64,000 nt of DNA from Phytophthora hibernalis (lineage: Eukaryota > Oomycota > Peronosporomycetes > Peronosporales > Peronosporaceae). Made by a program: the position numbers and the translations under genes. Below the pieces are notes generated by a model. The model ran no database searches, was not told the origin of the DNA, and saw only the letters and a list, made by a program, of their open reading frames with translations. Positions 11,901 through 21,693 of the stretch are shown one piece after another (positions within the stretch are counted from its first letter, which is position 1; every line of letters starts with the position of its first letter). The stretch is taken from assembly GCA_012656075.1 (NCBI GenBank), contig JAAKBF010000343.1, positions 496,001-560,000 of the forward strand. The letters are read 5' to 3'.

Positions 11901-13980
11901 TGTTTTCGGTAGCTTCCTCCAACACGGTACCTTTTCGCTCTGCAGCTCTGGCAATGTCAAATGGTTCCACAACATTCGCTTTCTCCCAATATCGTCACTA
12001 ATCCCATCGCTAACGGATGTGTGCACAATAGACCACAACGCTAGCAATTCTGGAATAGCAGTCCACGATAGTTTCCCGTACAACATGCAGCAGCAGCAGC
12101 TCGTAGCTCTGCCAGATTTTCCTCGGATGCCTTAAGCGTCTGGCTAGCGTCTTTGCTAGCACAAGTCATCAACACCCCAGCAGTCTCAAGCTCCTTCACG
12201 AATTCCATACTGATGATTTCGCCGTCATTTTCATGCGTTCAACCGCATTGAAACACTCAGCTGAAATACCAGCAGACTCCTGGCTAGGAAGAACGCTTAG
12301 CATGGCAGAACCAGTTCGCTGGATAGCACTTTGAAGTTCCACGGGGTAGTGTTCCTCAACGTGGTCGATTTCGTTCGTGACTGATGGTTCGGAATTGTGG
12401 TTCTCCGCTACGGTTTCGGTGTCGTTGGCCGTCGATTCATGCACCTCATCGTGGTCATCACCACCAACATCAAGTGTTAATTCGACCATTTCCTCGATTG
12501 CAGCAGCTTCGGACACCACTTCTCGTGAAATGTCACCGTTCAGTTCCGTCTGCAACGCTTCTTGAGGGAGTCTGCGACTTCTAGACTATGCACTGTATTG
12601 GTACTTTCGTTGCCAGCATCTGAATTCAGGACGACTTCACTGACATCATTGGTGACGTTTTCCTCCATCGTAACTTCAGCATGCGGGATATAAGCTGGCT
12701 CATGTGTAGCGCTAGCTGGTGTTTCTTGACGCACGGTGGAAATGAGTCTATCAAAAATGCTAGTCGAGGGTGGCGGGGAGTCGACATTGTTTCCAGTAAT
12801 GCCCCCTTCGCGATCAGTTGTCGTTGTTGAAGAGACTGATGGACGTCTTGTTTCCATCGCCGACAGCAACCGGCCAAACAGTCGAGAAGAGCTGGTTGGT
12901 GGGCTTGCCACAGGTTTTGGCACTTCTTCCTGCTGAGGAGGACTAGCTGGCTGAGGAAGAATACTTTGAGTGTCACTGCTATTCGCACCACCCTCAATCT
13001 CAGCTTCAGGAACGTCTGCATCTTCATCGTTTTCCACTGGAATCGTCCCCACTTCGGAACCAACTTCCGTCTTCTGGGTATCGGGTAGTTCAGTAGCACT
13101 CGTAGTCTCATCAACAGACTCCGCAGCCGTCTCGACATTATCCTTGGTACCAGTCTCTTCAACAGTGTTGTCACTCGTACCCTCTGCAGTTCTAGTCTCC
13201 ACAACACTCACCATGTCAGCCGTTTCTTTCTCAGCCACATCAGATCGTTTTCCTCCACAGTCTCGACAACTACAGGATCAACACTTGCACCCTCCCCACT
13301 GGCTTTCACGAAAACCTCCGTGCTCTTCGCCAAAACAGCTTCTTCCAGACCTTTGGTATCCACAGTCTCAGCCTTCTGCGGAGATGTCGGCTCATTCCTC
13401 ATGGCAGACAACAACCGTCCAAAGAGAGCCGAAGTCTTCGGAGATGTCGGTGCTGGCTTAATCACAGACGGTTCCGGTGCCGTCACCACCGATGGTGGAT
13501 TGCTCAAAGGAGGTTCTGGTATCGTCACCGGAGCCGCAATTTCAACAGGATTCTTCTCAACCTCCTCACTTGGATTCTTCTCTTCACCATCTTTCACTTC
13601 CGACGGGGATACTCTTCGCCCAAAGTCTCAACTTGTACCGTCTCAACCGCCTCAGCTTCACCTTGAACAACAATTTCTTCTTCTTCACCATGAACGTCTT
13701 CACTGGGAGCGTCAACCACCTCCTCCGTCACTTGTTCACTCTTCTCCTTCACTTCTTCTTCTTTGACGTTGTTCTCTTGTGCAGTAGCAGAAAAAGCGTC
13801 TGTCGTCTCTTTTGAGTCCTGCATTGCGAGTCGCATGCGATCGAAGAAGCTTGAGGAGCCTCTGCGCTGCGCCTTGAGCGGCGTCATCTTGATCTTCTCC
13901 CAGGATCCGCCTATGTGTTCGTTGGCTCTCGGAAGCGGAAATGGACGTGAGTTTCGCCTGCTTGACCCTGAGCGGTCCAT
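8940..13980 (-). CDS. Large oomycete membrane protein, paralog 2, with long acidic N-terminus
   Basis: Nine minus-strand segments from the ATG at 13980 to the stop at 8940 join by single-base shifts. Residues 1 to about 600 are acidic, Ser/Thr/Glu-rich and probably disordered. Within them a short helical motif of the form (S/T)xxFxRLxxAM occurs four times (13819-13856, 13391-13436, 12850-12892, 12722-12765). From about 11970 the sequence matches paralog 1: soluble helical part, TM helices (GVLMLAHVFFIGWLYKI, PLTQFCFTVLDI), TYDLDGEQVPFDNKVYARLV, YNGFEQRWSTYKVLQ, PFIDPVNDLMESSAKFTALV, and the soluble tail ending HPGLLHLLYDEMKKLDEG. Its C-terminus shows what paralog 1 should have had. Several shifts fall at short homopolymers (for example GGG at 10975, GGGG at 9880 and 13605). 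Function unknown; a membrane channel-like role is inferred only from weak TRP-like pattern. Confidence 0.6.
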
Positions 13981-14159
13981 TCATTGGCGTCCGTTACGGG
14001 ATTTCAGGATCGCGGCTCTCCGTCACGTGCGCTGGGGTTGCTGCCATCTTGTGGCTGTAGCTGGCACAAATGTGACATTGGCAATTCAAACGAAATATAT
14101 CGAAACATAGAGGCTCATTTGAATTTGAACCTCTCATACTGAATAGCCTTTGCACCAAA

Positions 14160-15294
14160 ACGAAAGGTGTTGACCAGTACGGAGACGTCGAGAATATTAC
14201 GGGTCTTCGTCCATCTGGGACCCGCCGCCAAAGCGACTCCTGGTCAACTGAGGCACTACTTACTACCCATGCGAAATTCGGGTGTACGCCGCGTCAATAA
14301 CGCCGTGCGCAGCTTGGATTGGTCCCTCGTGGAGAACGTGCTGAATCCTCCAGACGACAGCGATGGGGCCCGTTCGAGCTGTGTGCGGCGACCCGAGACG
14401 ACTGGAATCGCTACGTCCAGTCTGAGCAGCAAGCGCTGAGGTCGCGCTGGATGGCGTGGTGGGACGACAGGGTCTTCATTGCCGAGTTGCCGGGGACTTT
14501 GCACGAGATTCTTGTCGACGGCGTCAAACATGCGATTACCGAGCAACCGGGACTGGTAAACTCACTTGGCGCAATACGGAGCGGCATATATCTGCAACCG
14601 TGCGACCTTGCCAGACGACATTAATGCTCTAATTGCGCTCCTCGAGCCAGACGCCAGCTTCGGTCCTCGTCCAGGCATTCCAGGGGCAGTGCACCCACCG
14701 GGATTTCCTGGACAACGTTCCACACGCTGAAAGTGGAGATTGGGGTGTCTAGAGGCTGGGGGCCCGTATACAACAACAAGGACAAGCTGAACAACAGGCA
14801 CAAACTGGACAGCAAGGGCAGGCTGGACAGTAAGGGCAACAGGGACAAGCTGGACGAAGACGTCCTGGTACCTTAAACGAGAAGGTCGATATGTGGCGGC
14901 AATGCCCGGGCGTGGAATACGTTCTCTGCATTCGCATCAGCCAGAGACTGCGCTTTCGTGAGTACCGTTTGGACTCCATCGTGGACGGGCAGTTTGAGAA
15001 TCCTGACATGCAGCACTCGCCCATCGACAACAACACCGTCGTCTAGTTTGACCCTTGGCGCTTGCTGGGGATCCCTCACGGTGGTATTCTCCTGCTGGCT
15101 TCAACGATCCCGTTCAGTTCAACCTCTTCAACATTGTAGACCAACTAGCGCAAGACCTAGAGCAGGTTGAAGAAGCAGAGGCTGCTGCTGCTGGACAACC
15201 CCACGCCGCCGTCAGCGGCGTCACTAGCCAAACACTCATGGCAGCAGCACAGATTTTTACGTTCGCTGTTGATTCTGCCCCCAAGTCGTTTTGA
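14160..15294 (+). pseudogene. Decayed gene of unknown family with Gln/Gly-rich linker
   Basis: Several plus-strand blocks in different frames appear to belong together: ELCAATRDDWNRYVQSEQQA and RVFIAELPGTLHEILVDGV (14370-14550), INALIALLEPDASFGPRPGI (14622-14685), a Gln/Gly linker (QQQGQAEQQAQTGQQGQ, about 14770-14860), VDMWRQCPGVEYVLCIRISQ (14887-14950), LDSIVDGQFENPDMQHSPID (14970-15030), and a terminal helical stretch ending at 15294. Stops and frame changes separate them. The order (N-terminal domain, spacer, short alpha/beta block with hydrophobic strands, C-terminal helix) suggests one ancestral gene of about 370 residues. I do not recognise the family with confidence. It lies between membrane-protein paralog 2 and the CRN B remnants. 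Confidence 0.4.
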
Positions 15295-15642
15295 TCTTTT
15301 CAAAGAAATCTTGCACCATTACTATGTCATCTGTACGTTGTATGGACGTCGCCACAGTACCTGCAAATGATCAAGGGCTGTTGGAATGATTTTCGACACA
15401 ATAAGCATGTACACTTTTCAGCAATGTGAACTTGAGTACGATTTATAGTTATCTCATGCATGACAAGCAGGCTTGAGTAGCAGTTGATACGCTGATAAAT
15501 AGCTGATAAAGCGATGATAAATATAAATATCAATGCTATGATAAAAGGAAAGGTCCATATGGTCAGGGCCCAACATCCGAGTCTCCTTGACGCGGTGAAT
15601 CCAACGCAAAGTTTGAATGAAAGTTTTCAGTACTCTAGGGAT
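15283..15642. pseudogene. Scrambled CRN header fragments
   Basis: Two pieces of the CRN header seen intact in copies A and C lie here. The piece at about 15283-15376 matches copy A 4866-4960 in the same plus-strand reading, so it is inverted relative to copy B. The piece at about 15560-15642 (PSLLDAVNPTQ-coding region) is in the forward orientation and runs directly into copy B. An AT-rich stretch without features separates them. Together they show that copy B lost about 500 bp of header and Walker A sequence and had part of its header flipped. Confidence 0.7.
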
Positions 15643-15644
15643 TT

Positions 15645-16949
15645 TAAGAAATAAGCGTTTAGCCGTGTGTGGCTCCGGGGACTGAAAATTTGACGTGTAC
15701 TATCGAGACGAATACGATGTAGTTCGAATGAGTTTGTGGAAAAACTTCGTCGCTGTTGCAAACGATGGCACCGGCGCAACAAAAACAAAAATCGACTGGT
15801 GTGTATTTGCTCGATGGGAGGCATGCTCAAAACATTTCGAGAATCTCTTTACTGTCCGGTTTCGGGTGACGACAACGACTACATGTGCTTCTCGATAACA
15901 CAAGAAGCTGAAACGGAGGAAACGAAAGGAGCGGAACAGGAGCATGAATTCAGACAAGTAGCAGTGGAGGAACTTTACGAGTTAGAATCGTGGCGGTTGG
16001 AGGAATATGAAGCGGCAATCATGCATGATGTTTTTCCGCCATGTGCGGGATATGTTCCCACTGTTTTGTGAGTCAAAAGACCCAGCAGAAGTTGCAAAGC
16101 AAAAGAGGAGGATGCTGGAACGTAAATTTTCTATCGTGGATGGGAGTGCAAGATTGATGTTCGATGGTTCGACTGACAAAGCGATCGCTTTTCTCGACAA
16201 GACAATTCAAATATTGGCGCGATCTCTTGTCGGCAGTCCCTTTGTTTCTGGAATTGATTTGTTGATGGCTGTATATCATACAATCGGACATGATTCGAAA
16301 AACGTTCGTGAGCGATTACGTTGGGAGGAAAGTCGCCATTACCGGGGATCTCGCCTTTTAAACAGACTGGCAGTATGTAGTGGGAATACTACCAAGGATG
16401 ATTACTTATTCGAAGTTTGGTTCTCTTTGCCACTCTGAAGACCGAAGAATTAAGTGGTGCTACGTGAAGTCTCTATTTCTACCGTTATCCCAGCGGGAGT
16501 GGCCTCAATCAAGCCTCATTTTGTTTGATCCAAGCCGGCCCTTAATCGGTATTTCGCTTGGTGGTCTAACTTGGATGGCGCCAATGAAGTGGACCCAAGC
16601 GGGTTATGATGCCGTTTTCGTCAACAAAGTAAAGAAACTTGTGCGATTTGTTCAGCTTACGCGCGGTGAGACCCATAGTTATGACCATCTCTACTTCATT
16701 GAGCTTCTGGATAAGCTAGCAACTCACACTGATCTTCAAGATGTCCAGATCAAATTGGTCGAGCTGTATTTTGTGGTTCCAATGAGCAGATTGGAGGAGT
16801 TCCAGTGTTAAGTATACGCGGCAATTTTTTAAGGAGCGTCGTCCAAGGTTCGACTTCTTCTTCTACGCCAGTCAGAGGTACTCGGCATCTTCGTGATAGG
16901 ATGTTTAGAAAATACAAGGCATTGGTCAGAGTTACTGGGGCACAGTATT
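15645..16949 (+). pseudogene. CRN effector copy B, inverted duplicate of copy A
   Basis: This is an almost exact inverted copy of 3040-4360. The 143-residue C-terminal ORF (16380-16811 here, 3182-3613 in copy A) is identical in both, and the 16007-16438 region differs from copy A mainly by an indel. It starts just after the Walker A region (AWLRGTEK equivalent, around 15655-15690), so there is no complete header or P-loop. It shares the internal deletion after the Walker region and the same frame breaks with copy A, so the gene was already dead when duplicated or was homogenised later. The nuclease-like part includes AGYDAVFVNKVKKLVRFVQL (16594-16653). Homology fades towards 16949, where divergence from copy A is greater. 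Confidence 0.85.
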
Positions 16950-16984
16950 AATGAAGTAAAAGCCCCATTCGAGTTGAAGGATCG

Positions 16985-17170
16985 GAAGTTGAAGACTAAT
17001 ATTGATGAGAGTAGTCGCTTTGAAACTTTCGATGCCGCTTTATGCCTAGACTCTTGTCAACCTATAGCTATTTGCTATGACGTGATGCGACGTCCTGAAT
17101 CAGGACTCCTGATCTTTAACTCTGGCTACGAGAACGAAGATTACTAGGAACGCGGCGACTTCCACGCTCG
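16985..17170 (+). pseudogene. Fragment of the membrane-protein C-terminal tail
   Basis: The plus strand encodes CQPIAICYDVMRRPESG followed by an out-of-frame remnant, matching RQPTAICYHMMRRPDLELWL and the following residues of paralog 1 (around 5160-5270). It lies directly downstream of CRN copy B. At copy A the full membrane-protein gene lies upstream of the CRN, so this relative order is different. The fragment suggests that the duplication carried part of the neighbour and was then rearranged. Confidence 0.65.
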
Positions 17171-17988
17171 ACTTCTACTCAACAAACACGGCCTAACAAG
17201 TATTAACATCTTCTATAGCTTCTAAGCGCCGAAGGTTTTCGGATCGCACCTTAAACTCTGATTTTTCAGAGAACTTATACATGTACGCACAGCACAATAC
17301 GAACAAACTAGCGAACAGGTTTTCCTTTTAATGAAAATGTTTCCTAAGTAGCAATCATATTATATTACTACACTGAACAAAATATAAAAAGCGAACAGCA
17401 CATCACGTGATAAAATACCGGATACACGGTGCTATTACGGTATACTGCAAGGTCCAAAACATTCCGATGCCCAACATCACCAAACTACAAACTGGGCATT
17501 CCGAGTCACCTTCCTCGTTGTGGGGGCTGTTAAAGTATGCACGTCTGACGAGCCTGTCATAGTACTCAGGAATTTGTATCCCGTCCAAAGTAGACAGGTT
17601 AAGTTATCACAGATAAGGGGTTAGAATCATCCGCTCACTTCGCCTTTTGACATTTTCTACAACAAACTTCGTCTTTTGACGCCATTTACCACAAGCTTCA
17701 TCTTTCGATCTCCAATACACAAGCCCGCAAGAACCCTGTCTTCTTTACGCTTCGTGCATTCCTCCGCTGTCCTAACCTCTGCGCAATTCCTTACTTCAAC
17801 ATGTTATCCCGACATCAACAAGATCACATGTCCACTATGGATACGTACACTACAGAGAACCCTGGCCAACTTAATACCTCTGTTGTCTAATATCCTGGTG
17901 TACTTAATCACTTATCGATCCACCGACTCGGTAGCTATGGGGCTTAATTAATACTTGTCAAACTTCAAACTTAATGCTCGATGGGGAT
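17171..17988. other. Gene-free stretch
   Basis: AT-rich sequence without a convincing gene. An open frame at 17676-17951 has no recognisable domain or composition bias. The left arm of a 23-bp inverted repeat lies at 17856-17878. Confidence 0.5.
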
Positions 17989-19094
17989 TTTTTCAAGGGA
18001 AAATTCCAAAGGGGACTCAAATCGAAAAACATTTTCAAAGGGGACTCGATAATTAAAAAGCTAGGTAGCTTTTACTCAGCCTGAGAAATCGTCGCTGGAC
18101 GACACGCGCTCAATGGCGTGAGATACCTATGTAACGGGATAATGAGCATTATGCGGTGCGGGCGGGTCCTTTCCCGGCCTGTTAGACGAAGTACGCTGAG
18201 GCATGCACCTGATGGAGAGGGGGATAAGCATGACGCTGCTGGTGTCGTGGAATATCCGGTACTATCAACTCTATCCTACTTCGAAGTAATTAATAACGTT
18301 CTTCTCGTACATCGCGTGCCGTCCAGCGACGATTTCTCAGGGAGTAAAAGTTATCCTAACGTTAGCTTTTTAATTATCGAGTCCCCGTTTGAAAATGTTT
18401 TTCGATTTGAGTCCCCCTTTGGAATTTTCCTTTTTCAATACATTTGTTAATGAAAAGTATACACTATCATACTTGTTCAGCGCCAAATATTACATACTAA
18501 AAGGCTTCGGGTCGATGTCTGCACCCACGTCGCTTCCTACTCCTCACGTTGCTGTTTCCGCAGCCGCTCCTACAGCGTCCGAAGGCCTGACCAAACCTTC
18601 GTTTCCACATCGGGGTGTACATCGTGCCAACAGGACTTCATCCACCGTTTTGCTGTATAATCCTGGAAGTACCGGTATATTGGTACGGTAGGGTGCTAAT
18701 ATCTAACACTAACGGGTATGACTACCGTTGGTAGTCGCCCCCTCACGTTCTACTCATCGCCGATGCCGAACTGCCACTTAAACGCCGATATGATTCCAGC
18801 GTCAGGCGGTTGCAAACGAGAGATGTATTTGGGCGATAGATAAATGACAGTTACGGCTTGAGCTGCAGGTTTCCCAGGACAATGTTGCGTAGGAGGGCAA
18901 TATTACATCCTTGTTGATGCATGTAAAAGCTGGCGTAGCCACTCCTGAAACAACACACCAGTCATCCATGCCTTCTTATAAACCCAGATATCAGCACCGG
19001 TCTTCTGGCTGTGGTGCTCCCTCTACTATCTAATAGACCTGTTATACTTAATAGGAAGTGCGTCCACGGGTGGTATTAAGTTGGCCAGGGTTCT
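17856..19094. repeat. 23-bp inverted repeat pair about 1.2 kb apart
   Basis: Positions 17856-17878 (agaaccctggccaactta...) and 19072-19094 are perfect inverted complements. They enclose the foldback element at 17989-18438 plus about 630 bp without genes. They may be termini of a degenerate 1.2-kb DNA element in which the smaller one is nested; no transposase is visible. Confidence 0.45.
17989..18438. mobile_element. MITE-like foldback element with about 120-bp terminal inverted repeats
   Basis: The left arm (about 17989-18108) and right arm (about 18313-18438) are imperfect inverted complements over about 120 bp. They include ggaaaattccaaagggg with its partner cccctttggaattttcc, and gaaatcgtcgctggacg with cgtccagcgacgatttc. 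The arms enclose about 200 bp with no coding potential. Small size, long arms and absence of a transposase fit a non-autonomous foldback or MITE-type DNA transposon. A clear target-site duplication could not be defined because the outer ends are T/A runs. Confidence 0.75.
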
Positions 19095-19342
19095 ATGTAT
19101 AAAAAACATGTATGCATCCAATAATAGTCTACGATGCTGCCGTGCAAACAGCAGAAGATGGGAGGTGATTGGCATGAGGATGAGCAGATCGCCAGTTCCT
19201 TAAAAAGGTCGGCTGCCAACTACATACAGTACATGTATGTAGGCAAGCTGTAAGTCTGGATAGATACATACAGATTCCGCCCACAGCTGCCGTTTTAAGT
19301 TCACACAGGTTATTATTTATGCACCATAAATAACATACTTTT
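18439..19342. other. Gene-free stretch
   Basis: No supported gene. An open frame at 18389-18691 overlaps the foldback arm and is not convincing. The stretch contains the right arm of the 23-bp inverted repeat at 19072-19094. Confidence 0.5.
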
Positions 19343-19533
19343 AAGTCTGTATCCGTTTAAAGACGAAACGAGTGGCTAAACAGAGGAAACGAGTGGCTAA
19401 ACAGAGGAAACGAGTGGCTAAACAGAGAAAACCAGTGGCTAAACAGAGGAAACCAGTGGCTAAACAGTGGAAACCAGTGGCTAAACAGTCCCCTGTTTAG
19501 CCACTCGTTTCCTCTTTAAACGGATACAGACTT
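19343..19533. repeat. 191-bp hairpin element with 20-bp TIRs and a 21-bp tandem array
   Basis: The ends 19343-19362 (aagtctgtatccgtttaaag) and 19514-19533 are perfect 20-bp inverted complements. Between them a 21-bp unit (gaaacgagtggctaaacaga plus one base) is repeated six times from 19365 to about 19489, with copies drifting from acgagtgg to accagtgg. It is followed by a single inverted unit (19492-19513). Transcribed, the array could fold against the inverted copy. It looks like a miniature inverted-repeat element with an expanded core; no protein is evident. Confidence 0.85.
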
Positions 19534-20226
19534 TGCAATGATTTACAAGGGCTATAGAAAGACTAACGCCGTGTTTTACGGAGAAGCTCTGGATTGTACG
19601 TATTCCTGCTGCAGAGTTCCCCGACAAAGAACTCTGTATTGCGTAGAAAGAAGATTTTTCAAAAGTATATGCATAAAGATACGATGTTTTATTAAAAGAT
19701 CGAGTCGAAACTCTGGATTAAAATCCAGAGAACTGTGTGTGCAAGTAAGTGGGTGGAATCTGTACCTGTATTACTGAATGTAGGCATAATAAACAAGAGC
19801 GCAATCAAATCAAACTTGGACCTGGAATTGGGAGTGACTAGGCAACATCAAACCCGCAAAACGAGCTGATTTGCTCAACTCAACATTGCGTCCAGTATTG
19901 CCGTTGTCCCCGCCCCACTATTAATACCGCGACATGACCGGAAAGGACCCGCCTATTGATGCAGTTCATTCAAGCTCCTCTATTGACATGTGAATAGATA
20001 TGGCTTAGCACGAAAGCGGTGTGGTGTCTTCAAGAGGCTTAATTATGATTCATTGCGTATTGACGTCGATTGCCGTACCGGTCCTGCAAATCTGATGCAC
20101 CAAGCCAGAATTCTGATAGAATGGATTAGCGGCCACTGGTGGACCTCCAGTGGTCGGTAGTCTCTGGCAGTTCACAATTTTCTCCGAACATCAGAACACC
20201 TGACACTGTTCGTATTCCTCGATACC
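19534..20226. other. Upstream region of the RxLR gene
   Basis: No supported gene. A short ORF at 19538-19777 is Cys/Arg-rich without features. The last 60 bp contain caattttctcc (near 20176), faintly like the CAWTTT flanking promoter element described in oomycetes, but no full initiator consensus is seen. Confidence 0.4.
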
Positions 20227-20989
20227 ATGGGATTTTCCCGCGTTCTATTCGTCACCGTCGTTGCCCTCTTCGTCTCTTACGATCTCGCTGGAGCCGTCGA
20301 AACCGTGGTCAAGGGTTCAACGACGACTTCTACTGACGCTCTCATTCGTGGGCACTCAATCGTCGGTGGGGAGATCGTTGCGAGTCGACCAAGCAGCAGA
20401 CGCCGAAAACGACGTATTGGAAGAGAGGTTGAATTTGTGGACGAAAATTTCCAAGCCTGTGCAAGTGAAGTTGTGGCGATGGAGAGGCAAATCGGACGAT
20501 TTTGTCAAAAACGCACTGGGACTGAAGGCCTTGTCAGGAGAAGCGCTTAAAAGACATCCGAACTACAAAACCTTCGAGAGATTTCAAATGAACAGGTGGT
20601 ACCGAAGCGAGAAGCTTACCACGCTTGGTGCCTGGGAGCGCTTAAAGCTGAGCGACATTCCTGCTGGCGCACTTCGCGAAACCGACGAGTTCTTAGTCTA
20701 CGCCCGCTATGTGAACATCTTTGATAATAATGCGATGCGAGCAATAAAGGCCAAGCGCGAGACGCCTCCGTTAGTGAGTATTAATAGTAATAGTGAGGCG
20801 TCAAAGCAGGAGATGCTGCAGAGAGCGTGGATTTGGGGAGTGATGGATAGATCCGAAGAGTACGTCCTAAAGACGCTGGGTATGGACGAATTGGTAGGAT
20901 ACGCATTCGTACGCCACGCGAACTCCGAATACTACCAGGCATATCTATCGGGGAGTCTTGACAGGATGGTTCTGACTCTGACATGGTAG
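20227..20989 (+). CDS. RxLR effector with WY-like C-terminus, one frameshift
   Basis: The ATG at 20227 begins a typical secretory signal peptide (MGFSRVLFVTVVALFVSYDL, cleavage probably after AGA near residue 23). About 50 residues in, after a one-base shift, the second frame carries RSLR (20372-20383, an RxLR motif) and, 12 residues further, EER (20420-20428). The C-terminal part is helical and has Trp/Tyr spacing like WY-domains (LNLWTKI..., FQMNRWYRSEK, EMLQRAWIWGVMDRSEE). It ends at 20989, about 250 residues in all, normal for RxLR effectors that are secreted and enter plant cells. The break falls at a GGGG run (20368-20371), so it may be a sequencing error; otherwise the allele is inactive. 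Its setting in a repeat-rich gene-poor island is typical. Target unknown. Confidence 0.85.
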
Positions 20990-21479
20990 ATGAATTTTCC
21001 TGTTGAACAATCTTCAGGTTAATATAACCTCTACATGTAGTAATTACAACGTTTTAAAACCATTATTTTGCTGGAATTTCTTGCTTTGATTGTCGGTTCC
21101 GCTCAAACGTTTCTCGTACGCTTAACGGGCTAACCAGAGGGATTGGGCTGGTAGCGTAGGACACCGTATTTTACAGCGGTATACAGCGTACATGCAGAAC
21201 TAACTAGGTAGGGCATCGCAAAGGAAGCGATATTTAAAAAATATTAAATAATTTTTTATTTGTAATAGTTGATCAATAAATATTATGAGCTCCGGCACAC
21301 TGCTATTATCTAAACCGCCCCAGTGTTTGATAGTAGTGTGCCACATAGAGTACTTATACTTCAAGTATTAATAATAGTATTGGAATATCGGCCGGTAATT
21401 TATCCGTAATTTAAAAGCGGATTTTCGTTTTTTCAGACCGAAGTTCAAAAATAAAAGTTCTTTATTGGTTTTAGCAGGA
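20990..21479. other. Gene-free, AT-rich downstream region
   Basis: No gene seen. An imperfect stem-loop with arms near 21295-21316 (ggcacactgctattatc) and 21328-21345 (gatagtagtgtgcc) is the only structure noticed. Confidence 0.4.
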
Positions 21480-21580
21480 AGTAGTCGTCTTCATCATCCG
21501 AAACACGAGAGTAAAGATGAATATATGCCAGTGCTTTTATTATCGTTAGCAACAACGACGAAAGTTTTCCACGTACTCAG
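21480..21580 (-). pseudogene. Small CRN fragment beside the retroelement
   Basis: The plus-strand text gtagtcgtcttcatc...cgacgaaagttttccac is a degraded match to CRN copy A 4110-4265, same orientation. It ends exactly where the inverted terminal repeat of the retroelement begins. Only about 100 bp remain. Confidence 0.5.
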
Positions 21581-21693
21581 CTACACCTTCGTGCATCCAA
21601 ACTCGTAGTAAGCGGCAATCAAAGTCGGAAGTGTGATATTTGGTTTTGAAAATTTAACCGTTCAGCCTCTAATCGGTAATCAAAGTTAGAAAT

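Noticed and set aside
4999..13980. Introns as explanation for the frame changes in the membrane-protein genes
   Set aside because: The shifts are single-base with overlapping frames and unbroken homology between the paralogs; no room for even a 60-bp intron at most junctions.
17676..17951. Possible small secreted protein
   Set aside because: No signal peptide and composition like noncoding AT-rich DNA; it overlaps an inverted repeat arm.
19365..19489. CRISPR-like array of 21-bp repeats
   Set aside because: The units are directly adjacent with no spacers, there are no cas genes, and the genome is eukaryotic.
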